This document shows positions 18,501 to 25,134 of a stretch of 25,134 nucleotides of DNA, one piece after another (the first letter of the stretch is position 1; each line of letters begins with the position of its first letter). Origin of the DNA: Emiliania huxleyi CCMP1516 (lineage: Eukaryota > Haptophyta > Isochrysidales > Noelaerhabdaceae). The translations under genes and the position numbers were made by a program. The notes beneath the pieces were generated by a model. The model was not told the DNA's origin. It saw only the letters and a program-made list of their open reading frames with translations, and searched no databases. The DNA lies in NCBI RefSeq assembly GCF_000372725.1, contig NW_005200417.1, forward strand, positions 1,008,898 to 1,034,031. The letters run 5' to 3'.

Positions 18501-19311
18501 CAACAAGAAGGGGCGGCGGATGCGCGACCTGCTCTGGTTCATTGTTTGGTTATCAAACAATATGAATGTTTAATAATGAATAGGCGGCTGATGCGCGACC
18601 TGCTCTGGTGGCTAGACGAGGCGGACCAGCGGTGCGGGAGTCGGGCCCGCTGGCTGCACCCCATCATTCTTCTTATCACTTGTGATGGTGGTGATTATCA
18701 GGTGCGTGCCGCAGCTTGTCCGGCTGGCTCCACCACACACCCTTGCTGTGACTGTGATTGTGATTCTATTCTTCAAGGTGCGTCCCGCAGTTCGACCCGC
18801 TCGAGAATGGATGCCGGCAGTGGTGCGTGCCGATCATGTACTGCAAGGCGCCGATCGCTAGCGCGCACCGGTCCTTGCGTTTGGGAGCTGTGGCCGCATA
18901 TGGGAAGATATGAGGAGAGATGGGGAGAGATGGGGAGAGATGGGAGCCGCCACGGGGGTTCCTCGTAGGGTGCGGAGATGCGAGCGAGAGCGCCTCGATG
19001 TTGCATATCTCCCCATATCTCCCCATATCTCCCCATATCTCCCCATATCTGCCCATGATGCGAGCGAGAGCGCCTCGGTGTTGCCCGCACCAGCGCGTGC
19101 AAGAGATGGTTGATCCACCTCGCCATGCCTGCAAGGCCGACGCGCGGCGCGGCGAGCCGGGCTGCGAGTACATCGCTTGCGACGCGATGCGCTCGAAACG
19201 CGAGATGAGCCGAGATTGCCCGAGATTGCCCGAGGTTGTCCGAGATCGCCTGAGCTTGCCTGCGACGCGATGATCCAGACGCGCGCCCGGCGCGTCGCGA
19301 GACGGAGGTGA
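15599..19311 (+). CDS. GT77-like nucleotide-diphospho-sugar transferase, at least 12 exons
   Basis: Golgi-type glycosyltransferase of the Nucleotid_trans fold. Well-supported exons: 15800-15970, 16113-16227, 16367-16455, 16809-16921, 17066-17138 (3' end tentative), 17264-17301, 17964-17985, 18067-18171, 18225-18241 (17 nt), 18432-18515, 18584-18631, and 18778 onward. Motifs: VVVPLFSNLGFVPFLKNLL, NWVVIALDNSTCAP, VEFNRMVMQRPMWMRHLLSR, a DxD centre in QCDLDVVWLRDPFPLF, YNAGFYFARPT, LLYYKLNDSW and AVHCNWNKGN. The N-terminus from ATG 15599 (MAPLLLLLAATNAL, signal-anchor-like) is not joined in frame with certainty. The Cys-rich C-terminal exons (18778 to about 19311, ending TGA 19309-19311) are tentative. 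Most introns are multi-unit arrays. Donors are 8 GT, 1 GC and 2 GA. Confidence 0.8.
15971..16366 (+). repeat. Two double-unit introns flanking exon 16113-16227
   Basis: In the first intron, GTACCTATTCCACAG followed by GTGGCGATCGCCCTCGACA occurs at about 16030 and again, nearly identical, at about 16098, where it starts the exon. In the second, GCGGCCAGCTACCGCACGG occurs near 16300 and in variant form at 16230 and 16367. Intron lengths are 142 and 139 nt, i.e. two units of about 70. Confidence 0.88.
16427..16660 (+). repeat. Four copies of an exon end alternating with GAGATATGGG repeats
   Basis: The phrase GAGACACCTCCTCTCGCGGG followed by GCTACTCGGTG occurs near 16427, 16493, 16556 and 16629. 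Between copies are three to four GAGATATGGG decamers. Unlike most introns here, the repeated piece is the end of the upstream exon (encoding RHLLSRGYS) rather than the start of the downstream one. After the fourth copy the intron goes on as GTGCTGCGGCTCG, resembling the next exon start GTGCTGCAGTGCG at 16809. Confidence 0.9.
17277..17963 (+). repeat. Ten-copy array of a 74-nt unit carrying exon sequence and splice sites
   Basis: The unit GTAGGCTCGAGGACCTGGTC, AGCAGGTGGGTTCGATACTG, TGGAGGTATGGTACACGTGA, TCTCGTGCTGCTGC repeats from 17277, with exactly 74-nt spacing after the first 71-nt step. Copies at 17277 and 17570 have GACGTGGTTTGCAG in place of GACCTGGTCAGCAG. The first unit is exon (LLLRRLEDV) and the last ends in the acceptor before exon 17964. 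So 662 nt of intron are made of nine units. Each unit contains CAG-GT and TAG-GC junctions. Confidence 0.95.
18890..19060 (+). repeat. Inverted decamer repeats in a 3' intron of the GT77-like gene
   Basis: Bases about 18896-18950 hold ATATGGGAAGATATGAGGAG and GAGATGGG repeats. Bases about 19004-19052 hold the inverse, CATATCTCCC repeats. They can pair as a long imperfect hairpin. The phrase GATGCGAGCGAGAGCGCCTCG occurs at about 18976 and 19057, just before and after the second arm, so this too is a copy-flanked unit. Confidence 0.8.
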
Positions 19312-19747
19312 GGCAGCCGCCGTTCACACCCGCGCTTATGAGCAGGCGCGCCGCCGTGGCACGAGATGGCGTTTGGCGGGTGCACGAACGAGGCGGAATC
19401 GACGGCGCTCAACGTGAGCAGCGGCAGGCCCCGCCACGCCGCCCACCACGCCCACTGGATCCAGCGGCACCGCCTCGGGCGCCACGGCGGGGCGGCGGAG
19501 GTGGCGAGGGGGCGGAGGGCGGCCGAGCGGAACGACGGGCGAAGACTGCTGTAAATCGATCGTGGGGGCGCGTTTTTTTTGCGAACAAACAACTCTGGAT
19601 CGGATGCGCCGCATTTCGTCTAATGCGGGGTGGGCGACGTAGCTCACAAAAGGGAAACGGCTTATTGTGCGCCGCGCCTTGCAGCCGCCCCCCCCGCCCC
19701 CCCCCCCAGCGCCAACGCGTTCCTCAGCAGATCTGCTGCCGCGCGGA
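19312..19747. other. Gap between the GT77-like and AP2 genes, possibly holding the glycosyltransferase C-terminus
   Basis: GCGCGCCGCCGTGGCACGAG at 19349, after an AGCAG acceptor, resembles GCGCGCCCGGCGCGTCGCGAG at about 19281, which suggests one more intron of about 68 nt and a further exon. The frame PPWHEMAFGGCTNEAESTAL looks protein-like, but I could not join it in frame. The rest is G-rich then C-rich sequence (C runs at 19687-19709) with no recognised gene. Confidence 0.4.
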
Positions 19748-21329
19748 ATGGCGTCGTCGGAGCTCCTCTCGTGGGAGAGCCTCGTTCGCGCGGGCCGCCT
19801 CTCGCGTGCCCTCGACAAGGAGGACCCCGTGAACGCGCCCGCACTGCGCAAGCTACGGATAAGCGGCCTCTTGCCGGCGGCGGAACCGTACACGCTGCGC
19901 ATCTGGATGCCGTGAGTGAACACTCCCAGATAGTCCCTCTGTCGATCGTCGCGCGCCCCTCCCGCCATCGGGACCAGCGCGATGCCGTGCCTCCGGATTC
20001 ACCCCGCGCTCGCCTCGTCGCATCTGCGTCGCATCAGCCAGGAGCCTGCCGGCGACATGTCTATAGACATGTCCACGGCGTGTCCGTCCGCAGGTGCTCC
20101 TGCGGCGGCTGCGTGGTACCGCTTAAGATAAAGGCCGGCTGTCCCCGCACCACATGCGTCCTCGTCTGGAATGAGGTGACTTTCCAAGAAGCTCCCACCG
20201 CTCGAGGAAACTCGCGAATGCCAGCTCGGTTCCCGTGCCACCCCCATCCCTTCGACGTCGGACGTTCCGTCTCCGCTCACAGGATACCAAGAGGTGCAAG
20301 CTCGATCTGAGCGGGCTCGCACCCACAGCAGCTGACGCGCCGGCGCCAGCAGCAGCCGCGGCTGTGCCTGGCGGCACGCAGCCCCCACCTACGTGCAACG
20401 CCACGGAGGAGGGTGCCGCTCCGTCATTGGCAGCATTCGCCGTGCGCGAGGCTGGCGATGTCGGCGGTGCTAGCGAGATCGACGGAGGCGGCGGAGGTTG
20501 CCGCGATGATGGTGGAGGGCGAGTGCCCAGGGCGGCAGCAGCATCGGAGTCAACAGTGGCAGAGCCTCTGGTGGCGGAGGCAGAGGGGCTTAGGCTGCAC
20601 TTGTCCAACAACAACCGCACCGGCTACAGGGGCGTTCACAAGCACTCCTGTGGCCGTTTCCAGGCGCAACACAGTGTGGGCGGGAGGGAGGTCTACTTGG
20701 GCACCTTCGACACGGAGGTGGAGGCGGCGGTGGCCTATGCGCGGGCGGTCGGCGAGCCCACGGCAGTGGTGGCGGAGGCGGAGGGCCTGCGCTTGCACCT
20801 CTCCAGCAACAGCACCGGATACAAGGGCGTGTTCAAGCACCACGATGGGCGGCGCTTCCGTTTGCAGCGTTTCGTGGGCGGAAAGGCGATTGGCTGCGGC
20901 ACTTTCGACACGGCTGTGGAGGCAGCGGTGGCCTACGCACGGGACGTCGGTGAGGCGGCGGGCGGGGCGGCGGCATCGGATTCGAGCGCGACGCTGAACC
21001 AAGATGAGGTGGTGACGGCGATCGTTTGCGACGGGTGCGAGGGCGACTTTGAGCTGCCGCCGGGGACGATCGCGCCCGAGGGCCCCACCCTTCGGGACGC
21101 GCTCGAGCGGGGCATGCCAGTCGATTTCTTCGGCGACTACCTTTACAACAAGGCACCACCGGCAGCCCCACGACGGCGTCCTCGCCGCCTGGGCAGACGC
21201 GATGCGCGCCCCGGCCAACGCGCCGGTCGTGCACGGCGACAAGGAGAAACCAGAGCTCACCCGGCAGTACAACGAGGGGTACAAGGTCGACCTCGCAGAA
21301 CCCCACGCTGGGCCGGGAGGATGCGATGA
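19748..21329 (+). CDS. Double-AP2-domain protein with N-terminal Cys motif (three exons)
   Basis: Putative DNA-binding protein. Exons: 19748-19911, 20094-20175, then 20283 onward; phases agree. The N-terminus (MASSELLSWESLVRAGRLSR) leads to IWMP, joined to CSCGGCVVPLKIKAGC, a CxCxxC-type motif, then VWNE and DTKRCKLDLS. After a low-complexity linker come two AP2-like domains at about 20580-20755 (TGYRGVHKHSCGRFQAQ ... LGTFDTEVEAAVAYARAV) and about 20775-20950 (TGYKGVFKHHDGRRFRLQ ... CGTFDTAVEAAVAYARDV). A further domain begins at about 21005 (IVCDGCEGDFELPPG ... GMPVDFFGDYLYNK). At about 21153 one extra G shifts the frame, and the track then ends in junk at 21329. Both introns begin with GT. 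AP2 domains also occur in mobile elements, so this may not be a host transcription factor. Confidence 0.75.
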
Positions 21330-21865
21330 AGTGAATGAAATCAAGCTCTGGACGCCCCTCCTCAAGACCTCCTCGCCGGGCGTTGGCAACGCCTCGAGTG
21401 GCGGCACGCCCGCCTCCGTTGGCCACTCCTACGCCTTTGGTAACACCGAAGAGAAGGCCCGCCGCCTAAACATGGGCTGCAAGGCGCGCGGGCAGCCCGG
21501 CCAACCCTTCTCCCACAAGACCGGCCACGGCTACGTCAAGGCGCATCGCGGTTTCTACCACGACGCGATCTTTGTCAAGCGCAACAACTTCAACCTGCTG
21601 CTCCACGAACGAGACGTTCGGCGGCGGCTTCTCGCCCACCGCCGTTCTCAAGCTGCGCCGCCTCGCGCGCAAAGCCGCGCGCGGCAGCGTCGACCGCACG
21701 GCCTACTCGCCCAAATACTCGCTTTCTTTTATGTCCCACCATGCAGAGCGCATCTCTCTGCCACTCTCTCTCTGTTGTGCGAGGCGTGAACCGCGCCATT
21801 CGCTCTCACCTGGCAACCCCCTGTCTGCACGTCTCGCGCGCGCGTGAACAGGGCTCCAGGCCCCA
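21005..21865 (+). pseudogene. Frameshifted domain fused to the AP2 protein (unknown function)
   Basis: The protein runs across three frames. It changes frame at about 21153 (one extra base; YNK should continue as HHRQPHDGVLAAWADAMRAP) and at about 21609-21612 (a 4-nt ACGA duplication; LLHE should continue as TFGGGFSPTAVLKLRRLARK). Between them are EPHAGPGGCDEVNEIKLWTP, GHSYAFGNTEEKARRLNMGC and HKTGHGYVKAHRGFYHDAIF, then SVDRTAYSP and SHHAERISLPL. I recall similar multi-copy proteins in haptophyte genomes but know no function. Two frame breaks suggest decay, unless they are sequencing errors. It ends near 21790-21850, where a GTGAACAG intron end occurs. Confidence 0.6.
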
Positions 21866-21889
21866 AATGACGTGTGAGTGTTAGAGTTG

Positions 21890-22640
21890 TTTGGTATTGC
21901 ACATGGTCGCACACAAACCCTCCCAACGGCACCAGCCTGTTTGCCACCATCGCCAAGTATAGCGCCACCAGCCGCGGGTCGATAGCTGTCCCTGCGCCCT
22001 CGCTTCCATCCAGCGGCGGGTTGTGCCGCCATCCACACGGGTAAAAGCACTGCACAAACGTCGCAAAAGACGCCAGCCACGCGGTGTGCTGGCGGTAATT
22101 TGACGCCGCCCTCGCCACGATCGCCTTGCGACCCTGCTCCAACGCCACGTCATCCAGCAGCGCCTTGTGCTCCGCAGTCACCGTGATGCCGTCGGCGCCT
22201 TCTCTCTGCACCATCGTGACGGCGGAGTTCGCCATCTTCTCCAACCCCGCCACCACCTCGACGGCAGTGCCAGCCCCGGCGGCCGTCTTTCGCTCCTTTC
22301 GTCGAGCCACCATGTACCTGTCCGGACCGTCGAGGCGGGCGGTGAACACTCGTTCGACCATCATAGACGACGGTTTCACCGGCGCTCCCGCCTCTGCGTT
22401 GGCGTCGTGCGCGGCCTTGTCCGCTGCCTGTCCCCGCAACTTGAGCTGCCCCCGCACGGCGACCATCGCGTTGGCGGTCTGCGCAGCAAGCTTGGCCGCC
22501 TTCGCCGATCTCTCTCGCTCTGCCGCCGCTGCCGCGTCCACGGGGCGGTCCGTCAGCGGGTCGTCGGCAGCCTCAATCATGGCAGCGTCGGCAGCCTCGC
22601 TCATACGGGAGCGCAGCGACCTGAAACGGTCCGTCGACAA
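21890..22640 (-). CDS. Tyrosine-recombinase-like N-terminal (core-binding) ORF, catalytic part missing
   Basis: The frame starts at ATG 22640 (MSTDRFRSLRSRMSEAADAA) and is open to 21729, but resembles protein only to about 21890. An Ala-rich charged coil at residues about 15-130 is followed by a helical segment with ARAASNYRQHTAWLASFATF, QCFYPCGWRHNPPL and TAIDPRLVALYLAMVANRL. This pattern, with NY then H then a W-F pair and later a P-x-L-V-x-x-YL motif, resembles the SAM-like core-binding domain of tyrosine recombinases such as Crypton-type elements. The catalytic R...HxxR...Y residues are not found downstream. It is convergent with the AP2 ORF. It may be a truncated mobile element or the first exon of a gene whose remaining exons are lost. 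Confidence 0.5.
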
Positions 22641-22963
22641 ATTCGAAGCGCCCGCCGAATTCGAAACGTTTGCCGCTCCCGCCGATCTCCCGCTAACGGA
22701 CCTTACACGCCTGTAACCTCTCTTTAAGGTATTGCTAAAAATCTCTCTCTCTGAGCTGCTAATCCTAACGGTGGTTGCGACCTAATGGTGGTTGCGACCT
22801 AGCCTCCAACAACGCCTCCCCGGCGCAGAGGGCTCCCCGGAAAGAAAGAAAGAAAACAGACAACCAAGGGAGGGATGGGAGGATGTGGCGCTGGAGGACG
22901 TCCGTTTTCTTCTTTGCCGCGGCTGCCCATTTTAGGGACCTCGACCTCTCCTGGCGATCGGAT
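22641..22963. other. Divergent intergenic region between the recombinase-like ORF and PPOX
   Basis: This contains a tandem pair of GGTGGTTGCGACCTA at about 22771-22801, a CT repeat (22740-22755) and a GAAA repeat (22839-22856). Promoters of both divergent genes should lie here. An in-frame upstream ATG for PPOX is at 22883 (MWRWRTSVFFFAAAAHF), a possible signal peptide of a two-part plastid presequence. Confidence 0.5.
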
Positions 22964-25134
22964 ATGCTGCCGCTCCTGGCGATCGGATTCTTCGCGCCGC
23001 AGCGGCCGCTGCCGACCGCGGCTGCCGCGCGGCAGCGGGCAGCGGCCTCTCTCGTGCGCGCCTCCGCCGACATGGCCGTCGACCGGCGCGTTGACTGCAT
23101 CGTCGTCGGCGCCGGCATCTCGGGCTCGACGCTGGCGCACAACCTGCACCGCGGCGGCGCGGACGTGCTGCTCGCCGAGGCGCGCGACTACGTGGGTGGC
23201 AACGTCGTCTCGCACGAGGAGGACGTGCTTCGTCTGGGAGGATGGCCCAAACTCCTTTGCGACGCAGCCGTCGATCGTCCGCATCTCGCACGAGCTCGGC
23301 ATCGAGAAGGAGCTGGTGTTTGCGGACGAGTCGCTGCCGCCGTGGGTGAACCACGGCGGCAAGCTGCACCCGCTCCCCAAGGGCAAGGGCGGCAAGGGCC
23401 CAAAGGGCCAGCTCGAGCTCGTCTTTGGCTCCAACGGCGTCCTCAAGTTTGGGCTCTCTGGCAGCCTGCTGTCGTGGCCCGGTAAGATCCGCGCGGCGAT
23501 CGGGGCGCTGGTTGGGCACGCGCCGCCGCCCGAGGGGAAGGAGGAGACCATCCGCGAGTGGGTGACGCGCACCCTCGGCGAGGAGGTCTTCCTCCGCTGC
23601 ATCGACCCCTTTGTGTCGGGCGTGTACGCGGGCGACCCGATGACGCTCTCGATGTCCGCCGCGCTGTCCAAGATCGCGCGCATCGAGCGCTATTCGTACG
23701 GGATCGAGTGGAACAAGCTCGGCGCCATCTTCTACGGCGGCCTCGCGCGCCAGGTCGAGCTGACGAAGGAGCGCAAGGCGAGCCCGCCCGACCCCGCCAA
23801 GGCGGGGGACCCCGGTCTCTCGGAAGGGAGAGGGTCTTCACTGGCTGCTGCTGCCCTGCTGGGTAGGCGAGCCCTCCCGACCCCTCCTGGGTGCCGTTCG
23901 AGTACGGCAACCCCGGGTCGTACCGCAGAGGCCGCTCCACCCTGCCCAAGGAGAGAGGCGCTTCCTCGACCTCTCCCTCTCACGCCTCCCCGCGGCCCTC
24001 TCCCTAGGCCTCTCCACGCTGCCGCACGCGATAGCGGCCGAGCTCGGCCAGCCGCACGGCGCGCCGCCCGACCCGGCCTCGCGCGTGCGGCTGGAGTGGC
24101 GCCTCGCCTCGCTGCGGCGCGACCTTCGAGGCCGTCCGCGCGAGGACGGTCGTCTCGACACTCCCGGCGCACGCGCTGCGCGGCGTGATCGACGAGGTCC
24201 TTCCCGGTGCGGCGCCGCTGACAGAGGCACTGCGCGAGGGCATCGGGCGCAAGGGGATCTACTACCCGCCCGTCGCCGCCGTCACGGTCGGCTCTAGGGG
24301 CGGAGTCCGCTTTCTCTTGTCTTCTCGACCATCTCTGCCGTATCCGCTGTATTCGTATCCCCTCGTATTCACGCGGCGCTCCGACTGCACAGCACGAGAC
24401 CGCCTTCCCGCCCTCATGCTGGCGTACTCACAACGCACGCAGGTCGCCTACCCGAAGAGCGCCTTCCGCGACGTCGAGCTCGACAACGGCTTCGGGCCGC
24501 TGCGAGACCTGCCCGGGTTTGGGTCGCTCAACCCGCGCTCTGAGGGCGTGCGCACGCTGGGCACGCTCTGGTCGTCCTCCCTCTTCCCCGGCCGCTGCCC
24601 GCCCGAGTACAACTTGCTGCTAAACTACATCGGCGGCTCGCGCGACGCGCCGATCGCGGAGCTCAGCGAGGAGGTGACCATTCCCCACCCCCCCCCTCCC
24701 CCCCGCCCCCCGCCCCCACCCCCACCCACCCCGCTCCACCCTCAATACCCCGACCCTCTCCCTCCCCCTCCAGCAGAGGTGCCCTCGGCACGCACATTCC
24801 TTCACACCCTCCCGGCACCTGCCCTCCACCCCCACCCCCACCCCCACCCGCACCCTCTCCCCCACCCTCTCCCCCGCCAGGAGCTGGTTGCCGAGGTTGA
24901 CCGCGGCTGCCGCGAGGTGCTGCTCAAGCCGGACGTGCCGTCCAGCTGTGAACAGCGTCTCTTCACACCTCCTGCTGTGAACAGGTGCTGCTCAAGCCGG
25001 ACGCGCCGCCGCCAAAGGTGCTCAGCGCAAAGCTGTGGCCGACGGCCATCCCGCAGTACGAGCTCGGCCACGCGCCTCTCATCGAGGCGCTCGAGCGCGC
25101 AGAGGCCGACACGCCCGGCTTGTGGGTCTGCGGA
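22964..25134 (+). CDS. PPOX: Protoporphyrinogen IX oxidase, plastid type, 3' end beyond window, two apparent frameshifts
   Basis: FAD enzyme that oxidises protoporphyrinogen IX to protoporphyrin IX, the last shared step of heme and chlorophyll synthesis. Exons: 22964-23777, 23867-23930, 24008-24286, 24443-24673, 24881-24916, 24985 to the end. The presequence (MLPLLAIGFFAPQRPLPTAA ...) precedes the FAD motif CIVVGAGISGSTLAHNL. Then come WEDGPNSFATQPSIV, FVSGVYAGDPMTLSMSAALS, SYRRGLSTLPHA, TVVSTLPAHALRGVID, YYPPVAAVTVAYPKSAF and LNYIGGSRDAPIAELS. One extra base at about 23226 (between HEED and FVWEDG) and one at about 24118 (before ATFEAVRAR) break the frame. The rest is well conserved, so assembly error or a young pseudogene are both possible. 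Two introns have GC donors. The usual C-terminal NYVSG-type end is past the window. Confidence 0.85.
24674..24880 (+). repeat. C-rich intron of the PPOX gene
   Basis: This 207-nt GT-AG intron is mostly runs of C with CCCCA and CCCCG units, ending CCCCCGCCAG. The first bases GTGACC follow GAG, and the next exon begins GAGCTGG, so the junction is ambiguous by one codon (a GA donor three bases earlier is possible). No other feature is seen. Confidence 0.75.
24917..24984 (+). repeat. Short intron bounded by a perfect 19-nt direct repeat, with GTGAACAG element
   Basis: GTGCTGCTCAAGCCGGACG stands at the intron start (24917) and again at the start of the next exon (24985). The 49 nt between contain CTGTGAACAG at about 24948 and 24975, and CTCTTCACA between them in inverse orientation. 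The intron is 68 nt and is the clearest example of the pattern in the window. Confidence 0.95.

Noticed and set aside
19336..19968. Minus-strand ORF of 210 aa between the GT77-like and AP2 genes
   Set aside because: It is antisense to the first AP2 exon and reads through C-rich low-complexity sequence; no motif supports it.
1..25134. tRNA, rRNA or bacterial-type operon features
   Set aside because: No cloverleaf or conserved rRNA segment was recognised by eye, and gene structure is eukaryotic with dense introns.

Overview
The window looks like nuclear DNA of a GC-rich photosynthetic protist, most likely a haptophyte of the Emiliania/Gephyrocapsa kind. This is inference. The reasons are intron-dense genes with AG acceptors but mixed GT, GC and GA donors, F-box/RCC1 and AP2 families of the style common in such algae, a plastid-type protoporphyrinogen oxidase, and no bacterial operon signals. 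A pelagophyte or dinoflagellate-like lineage cannot be excluded.

Layout. 421-4293 (-): F-box plus seven-blade RCC1 protein, 13 exons. 4330-6500: repeat-rich DNA with a decayed reverse-transcriptase fragment and a hypothetical ORF. 6504-10228 (+): sialate O-acetylesterase-like enzyme, 18 exons. 10324-11787 (+): a second F-box/RCC1 gene with no introns. 12025-12972 (-): secreted Cys/Pro-rich protein. 12973-15598: intergenic repeats, G-rich tracts and hairpins. 15599 to about 19311 (+): GT77-like nucleotide-diphospho-sugar transferase, at least 12 exons. 19748-21865 (+): AP2-domain protein running into a frameshifted domain. About 21890-22640 (-): tyrosine-recombinase-like N-terminal ORF, convergent with the AP2 gene. 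22964 to the window end (+): protoporphyrinogen oxidase with two apparent frameshifts, cut off by the window.

The main observation is how the introns are built. I placed 47 introns by requiring a continuous reading frame and family-like protein across each junction. In nearly all of them the first 15-25 nt of the intron is a copy, perfect to diverged, of the first 15-25 nt of the downstream exon. The donor dinucleotide (about 26 GT, 18 GC, 3 GA) is therefore the first two bases of that copy. Basic introns are about 53-89 nt. Many longer ones are tandem arrays of a unit of about 65-80 nt, each unit carrying its own AG acceptor and another exon-start copy (up to 17 copies at 1046-2185, 10 at 17277-17963). 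Several introns share a 3' end with a short inverted repeat (CTCTTCAC ... GTGAACAG), and others share a decamer (GAGATATGGG) or an octamer (GCCGAGAT). Together these look like introns made by insertion or template-switch events that leave long direct repeats, then expanded in whole units.

Apart from the paired F-box/RCC1 genes on either side of the esterase gene, the genes share no obvious pathway. All exon models come from reading the sequence and no transcript data were available.
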